Assembly: GCA_947585595.1 (NCBI GenBank)
Contig: CANPXB010000001.1
Location: forward strand, 61,250-125,249
Length of the DNA stretch: 64,000 nt
From: an uncultured Bacilli bacterium
Lineage (GTDB): Bacteria > Bacillota_I > Bacilli_A > RF39 > UBA660
Reading direction: 5' to 3'
Below the pieces are notes generated by a model. It did not search any database and was not told the DNA's origin. It saw only the letters and a program-made list of their open reading frames with translations. The position numbers and the translations under genes are program-made. Positions 59,330-64,000 of the stretch are shown piece by piece (within the stretch, counting starts at the first letter, position 1; every line of letters starts with the position of its first letter).

Positions 59330-60883
59330 ATGAAAAAAATAACAAATTTATTATTAGTTGCAATTATTGCTATGGTTGCAGTAGTGACAAGCGTTAGCGC
59401 AGATACTGTTGATTGTACTAGCGGCAGTCCAAAAGCAAAAGTTGGTAGCACATGTTATGGAAAACTAAGTGAAGCTTTAGCAGCTGCAGGTGAGGGACAA
59501 ACAGTTACTTTAGAAGCTGAAGTCAACGTTAGTACTGACGAAACTAATAGCTATATCAATTTAACAACACAAGCAAATTTAACACTAGACTTGAATGGTC
59601 ATACCATTTCCTCAAATAATGCTACAGCCTCTGCTTTCTACGTAAATAATGGTAAAAATTTAACAATTACGGATACAAGTCAAGCTAAAAACGGAGCGAT
59701 AAAAAACACTGGTAATGGTAGTGCAGTTAGAGTTCAAACAGGAGTGCTTACTTTAGAAGGTGGTACTTATACTTCTAGTGGAGATAGTCCATTTGGTACT
59801 GTTGAATTAGGTGCATCAAGAAGCTTAACAGAAGAAAGTTATCGCGCTACTTTAATAGTAAAAGATGGTGTAAAAATAAATGGTGGTGGTATAACTGCTG
59901 GTAAAAAAGGTTCGAAAATTGTTGTAGAAGGTGGAACAATAACTGCCAAAACATTTGCAATATCAGGTAATGCTAGCGACACTACTGATTCTATTATTGA
60001 AATAAAAGGCGGAGAAATAACAAGTGAAACAAGCGCTGCAATCTATCATCCACAAACAGGTACATTAACCATTAGTGGCGGAACAATAACTGGTACGACT
60101 GGTATTGCAATTAAAGCTGGTGAATTAACAATAACTAATGGAACTATAACAGGAAATGGTACTTATGCGGAACCATCAATTAATAATGGCGGAATCAATG
60201 CAACTGGTGCTGGTATTCAAATTGAATCAAATAATCCACCATATCAAGGTAATGTAAAACTAAATATTACTGGCGGTACAATTGAAAGCACCAGTAACTC
60301 TGCTATCCAAGAATATACTGATGAAGAGCAAGAGACATCACTTGAATCAATATCAATCAGTGGTAATACCACATTAAAATCTAATGCTGATAAAGATGTA
60401 TTATCATTTTCTGAGAAATTCACCCAAGAAAACTTTATCGCCGTTGGTACAAAACTTGAAGGTAAAACAGAGGGTATGGCAAAATACTATGAAGAAGGAG
60501 CATCTTTAAATTCTAATGGTGTAGTTGTAAAACCAACAGCTAATACTCCAAGTTCTAGCCCAAGCGCTGCTGATTATTCAGAACTAGATAAAAAATTAGC
60601 TGAAGCAAAAAAAGTTGTAAAATCTAAATATACAACAGAATCAATTAAAGCTTTAGAAGCAGCTATAAAAGCCGCTGAAGGAGTTAGCAGAAATTTAAAT
60701 TCTTATAATCAATTAATAATTGATAATTTAGTAAAAGATTTAAATACAGCAATGGCAAACTTAAAAGTAAAAAATAAAGTTCCAACTCCAAATACATTAG
60801 ATAATACTTTATCTTATGTTGGCTTAGCATTAAGCTCTTTAGGAATAACATTAATCTCTGTAAAAAAACTTAAAAATAATTAA
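59330..60883 (+). CDS. Surface protein with beta-helix repeats and FIVAR domain
   Basis: 517 residues. Signal peptide (MKKITNLLLVAIIAMVAVVTSVSA). Residues 75-330 have beta-helix turns such as LDLNGHTISSNN, KGGEITSETSA, ISGGTITGTTGIAIKAGELTITNGTI (in pieces), like pectate-lyase-fold adhesins. A FIVAR domain follows (LDKKLAEAKKVVKSKYTTESI..LEAAIKAAEGV..LNTAMANLKVK). The C-terminal end has PTPNTLDN, a hydrophobic helix and KKLKNN, resembling a wall-sorting signal with altered motif. Its promoter carries the G9 tract. Confidence 0.75.
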   Translation: MKKITNLLLVAIIAMVAVVTSVSADTVDCTSGSPKAKVGSTCYGKLSEALAAAGEGQTVTLEAEVNVSTDETNSYINLTTQANLTLDLNGHTISSNNATASAFYVNNGKNLTITDTSQAKNGAIKNTGNGSAVRVQTGVLTLEGGTYTSSGDSPFGTVELGASRSLTEESYRATLIVKDGVKINGGGITAGKKGSKIVVEGGTITAKTFAISGNASDTTDSIIEIKGGEITSETSAAIYHPQTGTLTISGGTITGTTGIAIKAGELTITNGTITGNGTYAEPSINNGGINATGAGIQIESNNPPYQGNVKLNITGGTIESTSNSAIQEYTDEEQETSLESISISGNTTLKSNADKDVLSFSEKFTQENFIAVGTKLEGKTEGMAKYYEEGASLNSNGVVVKPTANTPSSSPSAADYSELDKKLAEAKKVVKSKYTTESIKALEAAIKAAEGVSRNLNSYNQLIIDNLVKDLNTAMANLKVKNKVPTPNTLDNTLSYVGLALSSLGITLISVKKLKNN

Positions 60884-60897
60884 AATATAATATGTAT

Positions 60898-60940
60898 AAA
60901 ACGTGAATTATTCAAACACGAATAATTTACGTTTTTTTAA
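60898..60940 (+). terminator. Rho-independent terminator
   Basis: Stem AAAACGTGAATTATTC/GAATAATTTACGTTTT with one mismatch or wobble, 6-base loop and T run. Confidence 0.85.
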
Positions 60941-61061
60941 TTTGTAAAATTAAATTATTAGCAAAAATTTCTAATTGTCAACGCCCTTCATCTTCATTGA
61001 CTTTACTATTCTAATTAGATACAATTTTATTAGATAATAATTCATTGGAAGGAGATATATT

Positions 61062-62420
61062 ATGGAAGAAGAAAAGAAAGGAATAAATAAATATCTAATT
61101 ATACTTGGTATTATAGCTATTCTTTTAATAGGTTTAATAATCGCATTCTTACTTATTAAAGGTAATCCAAAAGAATATATCGTTACATTTGATTCAAATG
61201 GAGGTTCATCTATTGAAGCTGTAATTGTTAAAGAAAATGAAAAAGTTACTAAACCTAAAGATCCTACTAGAGATGGATATAAATTTAATGGTTGGTATCT
61301 AAATGATAAAGCTTATGATTTTGATACTAAAGTAACTGAAAACATTACTTTAAAAGCTCAATGGAATCAAGAAGAAATAAAAGAAATAGTTCTAGAAATA
61401 TCTAGTTTAGAATTAAAAGTAGGAGAAACAAGTACTATCCATATTGTTTCATTACCAGATGGATATACTATTAATGATATAACTTATGCTACTACTGATC
61501 CATCAATTGCTAATGTCGATGCTAATGGTGTTGTAACAGCTATTCAAGTTGGTAGTGCTACTATTGCTGTAAGTACTAAAGATAATTCAAATAAAGCTTT
61601 AGTATCTGTAACAGTTAGTGCTGCAGAATCTGAAACACCTGATACTCCTGAAGTAACACCTGAAGTAGAAAGTGTATCTATTTCCGGATCTAGTTCAGTA
61701 TACGTAGGTAGTACTCTTAAATTAAGTGCTGTACTATCTCCAAAGAACTCTAAATCAACTTTAACTTGGAAGAGTAGTGATACTAATATTGCTACAGTAG
61801 ATAAAAATGGTAAAGTAACAGCTAAAAAAGCTGGTAAAGTTACTATAACAGTTACAACTGCTAATGGTAAAACTGCTACTAAAGCTATAACTGTTAATGA
61901 AAAACCTGCACCAACTAGTGTTACTATTAGTGGACCAACTACAGTTAATGCTGGTTCAACAATTACTTTAAAAGCTACAGTTAAACCAAATAATGCCTCT
62001 AGTTTAGCAGTTACATGGACAAGTAGTGATACAAATATTGCTACAGTAGATAAAAATGGTGTAGTAAGAGGTATTAAATCAGGTACTGTAACTATAACTG
62101 CTAAAACAGTTAATGGTAAAACAGCTACTCATAGAGTAACAGTTAATGATGTTTGGACTGTTAAATTAGTTGCTCAAGATATGGGATTAGGTATTGTGAA
62201 ACAATATAACTATACAGTATATAGAAATGGTGTTGCTACTGAAGACTATACAGGCTTTAAATTATTTGGTTCTAATAGCAAACCAATTACTCCAGGTGGT
62301 GGTACAATAGATGTAGATGAAATGCCAACTGATTCAAGTAAGTGGCCTAATACAACTGTTATTACACTAAAAGATAATAGTACTGTAACAGCAACAGTTA
62401 CATATCAAGGTATACGATGA
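61062..62420 (+). CDS. Membrane-anchored surface protein: InlB B-repeat plus three Big_2 domains
   Basis: 452 residues. Cytoplasmic head, one membrane helix (LIILGIIAILLIGLIIAFLLI), then an InlB B-repeat (YIVTFDSNGGSSIEAV..KPKDPTRDGYKFNGWY..LKAQWN). Three Big_2 domains: IVLEISSLELKVGETSTIH..IANVDANGVVTAIQVGSATIAV; VYVGSTLKLSAV..IATVDKNGKVTAKKAGKVTITV; VNAGSTITLKATV..IATVDKNGVVRGIKSGTVTITA. The last 85 residues are not recognised. Anchoring is N-terminal and not by sortase. RBS GGAAGGAGATATATT. The gene ends in TGA; the next gene follows 14 bases later. Confidence 0.82.
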   Translation: MEEEKKGINKYLIILGIIAILLIGLIIAFLLIKGNPKEYIVTFDSNGGSSIEAVIVKENEKVTKPKDPTRDGYKFNGWYLNDKAYDFDTKVTENITLKAQWNQEEIKEIVLEISSLELKVGETSTIHIVSLPDGYTINDITYATTDPSIANVDANGVVTAIQVGSATIAVSTKDNSNKALVSVTVSAAESETPDTPEVTPEVESVSISGSSSVYVGSTLKLSAVLSPKNSKSTLTWKSSDTNIATVDKNGKVTAKKAGKVTITVTTANGKTATKAITVNEKPAPTSVTISGPTTVNAGSTITLKATVKPNNASSLAVTWTSSDTNIATVDKNGVVRGIKSGTVTITAKTVNGKTATHRVTVNDVWTVKLVAQDMGLGIVKQYNYTVYRNGVATEDYTGFKLFGSNSKPITPGGGTIDVDEMPTDSSKWPNTTVITLKDNSTVTATVTYQGIR

Positions 62421-62434
62421 AAGGATAAATATAT

Positions 62435-62971
62435 ATGAAAAAAAGTAATATGATTATTTTTATTCTTACAATAACACTATTGTCTTTAACAATAGTAAGT
62501 GCTAAGCAAATGAATGTTTCAGAGATAGGTGAAGCAGCAGATAAAATAGCACCTAATAGCAGATACATATTTATTATTGGTAAATATGCGTATACTTCCA
62601 ATTATAATTCATTAAATCTTCAAGATGTAATGATAGCGGCTGCTGACAGTAATGACTCAAAAAATAATAGTCAGGCTAAAGACTCACTTAAAACAATGAC
62701 AATATATCATATAGACAGAACATATAATGGGTATACCCCAATTGGATGGCAACTAGGGACTAATGAAATAGGTACAGGAACTGCTTTAAATAATGATGCA
62801 AAAATAGAAATAAAATATATTAATTATACTAGTGTTGAAACACTACAAACTGTAAGTAATAATTCAAAAGATAATACTCCAGTTTCATTCTTAAATAGCG
62901 TAATATCTAACTACAAAGTTCCATACAATAAAGTATTAAGTAATCGCGTATCACAACGTTTATTTATATAA
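62435..62971 (+). CDS. Small secreted protein of unknown function
   Basis: 178 residues with a signal peptide (MKKSNMIIFILTITLLSLTIVSA). The start of the mature part reads KQMNVSEIGEAADKIAPNSRYIFIIGKYAYTSNYNSLNLQDVMIAAADS, a pattern of modules seen in surface proteins of this group. No cysteine, no anchor. It may be one module of what was a longer adhesin. RBS AAAGGATAAATAT. A perfect terminator follows directly. Confidence 0.55.
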   Translation: MKKSNMIIFILTITLLSLTIVSAKQMNVSEIGEAADKIAPNSRYIFIIGKYAYTSNYNSLNLQDVMIAAADSNDSKNNSQAKDSLKTMTIYHIDRTYNGYTPIGWQLGTNEIGTGTALNNDAKIEIKYINYTSVETLQTVSNNSKDNTPVSFLNSVISNYKVPYNKVLSNRVSQRLFI

Positions 62972-62974
62972 TAC

Positions 62975-63001
62975 AAAGGAAGTAATTTACTTCCTTTTTT
63001 T
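62975..63001 (+). terminator. Rho-independent terminator
   Basis: 10-bp stem AAAGGAAGTA/TACTTCCTTT with ATT loop and seven Ts. Confidence 0.8.
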
Positions 63002-63026
63002 GTCCAAACCACTAGGCTTACTCACA

Positions 63027-64000
63027 ATGTCATTAGTAACAGTATCTGCTGCTGAAAGTCCAGAAGAAAGCTGTAAAAATAATTATTTTTATGTAAATTA
63101 CTCAGGAAACAAACAATATCAATGTTTTGATGATTTAAGTAATGCTGCTGATTCAGTTGGAGATGACGAAACAGCAGAAATAGTATTCGTTAAAGGTAAA
63201 ACATTTAATTTTACTAGTAATGAAACTATTAAATCAAATGTAACACTTAACTTAAATGGACAAACCATAAAAATGGATACTGGTGGTGTCTTCACAATCG
63301 AAGGTGCCAATGTAACTATCAAAAATGGTACTTTTGATACAACTACTGGTACAGAAAGAATTGAAGTTAATGGTAAAGATAAAGCAACTACATTAACATT
63401 TGCTAATGATGTTACTGTTAAAGGAGCATTGACAACTAATTCAGTTGTTAAAGTATTAGATGCTTCTGAAAAAACCACAATTAACGTTAATGGTAAATGG
63501 GAAATTGCTAATGAAATCGTTAATTGCGTACAAGATAAAGATGAAAATTTAACAATTAACTTAAATGCAAAAGTAACTGGTACTAACTTAACTTCATGGA
63601 ATGCATTAGTTGTACTAGATGCAGGTTCTACAGTTGTTAACGTTAATGGTGGTACTTATACAGCAGATCAAAGAGCATTTACAGTTAAAAATGGTACTTT
63701 AAATGTTAATGCAGGTACTATTAAAGCTACTGGAGATGCTGCTATAGTAGTAAACAAAGCAGATAATGGTTCAACAAACGCTTTAAGTATTAAAGGTGGA
63801 GATATTTCTTCAACAGCAGGATATGCATTATACTTCTTTGATGCTGAAGGAAAATATAGTATTTCTGATGGAACATTTACTTCTAGTAAAGATTCTAAAG
63901 GAAAAAGACTTCCAGCTATTTACATTAACAACCCTGACTTCTTAGACAATCATAAAAACATGATTACAGGTGGAGACTTCACAGGATCTATCGTAGGTGA
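63027..64000 (+). CDS. Beta-helix surface protein, 5' incomplete or promoterless; runs off window end
   Basis: Frame open from the terminator at 62975 to the last base. ATG 63027 gives MSLVTVSAAE, only the last third of a signal peptide. The bases before it (KPLGLLT in frame) lack the usual basic start, and no RBS or promoter lies between the preceding terminator and the ATG. The mature part has Cys residues near the start (EESCKNNYFYV, YQCFDDL) and beta-helix turns (VTLNLNGQTIKMDTGG, FTIEGANVTIKNGTFD), related to the protein encoded at 59330. It could be a silent cassette, a rearranged gene or an assembly join. Confidence 0.6.
   Translation, partial: MSLVTVSAAESPEESCKNNYFYVNYSGNKQYQCFDDLSNAADSVGDDETAEIVFVKGKTFNFTSNETIKSNVTLNLNGQTIKMDTGGVFTIEGANVTIKNGTFDTTTGTERIEVNGKDKATTLTFANDVTVKGALTTNSVVKVLDASEKTTINVNGKWEIANEIVNCVQDKDENLTINLNAKVTGTNLTSWNALVVLDAGSTVVNVNGGTYTADQRAFTVKNGTLNVNAGTIKATGDAAIVVNKADNGSTNALSIKGGDISSTAGYALYFFDAEGKYSISDGTFTSSKDSKGKRLPAIYINNPDFLDNHKNMITGGDFTGSIVG

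Noticed and set aside
63119..63478. 119-codon minus-strand frame in the last gene
   Set aside because: Shadow of the repetitive Thr/Asn/Val beta-helix codons; no RBS.
1..64000. Mycoplasma-type genetic code (TGA as Trp)
   Set aside because: Several genes end at TGA with good neighbours downstream (9570, 31951, 62420), and Trp positions in known proteins use TGG.
1..64000. CRISPR array, tRNA or rRNA genes, prophage or insertion sequence
   Set aside because: No regular spaced repeats, cloverleaf-like blocks, rRNA segments, integrase or transposase genes were found in any intergenic stretch.

Overview
The window is a dense stretch of a very AT-rich (about 70% or more by eye) Gram-positive-type chromosome. 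TGA is a true stop here (for example at 9568-9570, 31949-31951 and 62418-62420) and Trp is encoded by TGG, so this is genetic code 11 and not Mycoplasma code 4. A mraZ-rsmH-ftsL-PBP cluster, MurF, Ddl, two class B PBPs and a class B sortase show a walled cell. Rubrerythrin, a high-molecular-weight-rubredoxin-like protein, TspO, an M60 (mucin-type) peptidase and many beta-helix, Big_2 and InlB-type surface proteins suggest an anaerobic, host-associated Bacillota, most like the uncultured gut Bacilli of the RF39 type. That placement is inference from gene content.

Layout. 1-10.9 kb: 3' part of parC, ylbD/ylbE-like genes, a prepilin-like orphan, a DUF5050-like membrane protein, nfo and rarA. Then comes a tandemly duplicated two-gene module (membrane protein plus membrane-anchored XRE regulator), each copy behind the same 20-bp upstream motif. 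10.9-22.5 kb: PBP2, rpmG, efp, a hydrolase, a membrane-anchored MurF, ddl, the dcw cluster with its MraZ operator, and an atypical sigma factor. 22.5-31 kb: map, trkA-trkH, a MacB-like ABC fusion, and a sortase B locus with an NPTTN substrate. 31-41 kb: two paralogous 910-residue FtsX permeases around one ATPase, then a two-component system bracketed by two copies of a small-RNA/hydrophobic-peptide locus. 41-52 kb: a flavin-reductase/rubredoxin fusion, two mTERF-repeat proteins, HD and metallo-beta-lactamase hydrolases, transglutaminase-like proteins and twin HEITH metalloproteins. A leader-peptide attenuator then precedes an rsgA plus double-APH operon, followed by a PRPP synthetase. 53-64 kb: secreted M60 peptidase, tspO, a short-chain dehydrogenase, a MerR regulator with ybjQ, rubrerythrin, and a run of surface proteins. 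The first of these is driven by a promoter with nine Gs between -35 and -10; the last is promoterless and runs off the window.

Strongest candidates for undescribed biology: (i) the two 25-residue peptide/antisense-RNA loci at 38.2-38.5 and 40.5-40.8 kb, which look like a new type I toxin-antitoxin family; (ii) the ribosome-controlled attenuator at 48.7 kb driving an RsgA GTPase and a double aminoglycoside-phosphotransferase-fold protein; (iii) the G9 promoter spacer at 59.28 kb (phase variation); (iv) the duplicated membrane-protein/XRE module with shared operator-like sites; (v) 35-residue mTERF-type repeat proteins in a bacterium.

No tRNA, rRNA, CRISPR array, insertion sequence or prophage was seen. 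All coordinates and repeats were read by eye; domain names come from recognising motifs, not from database searches.
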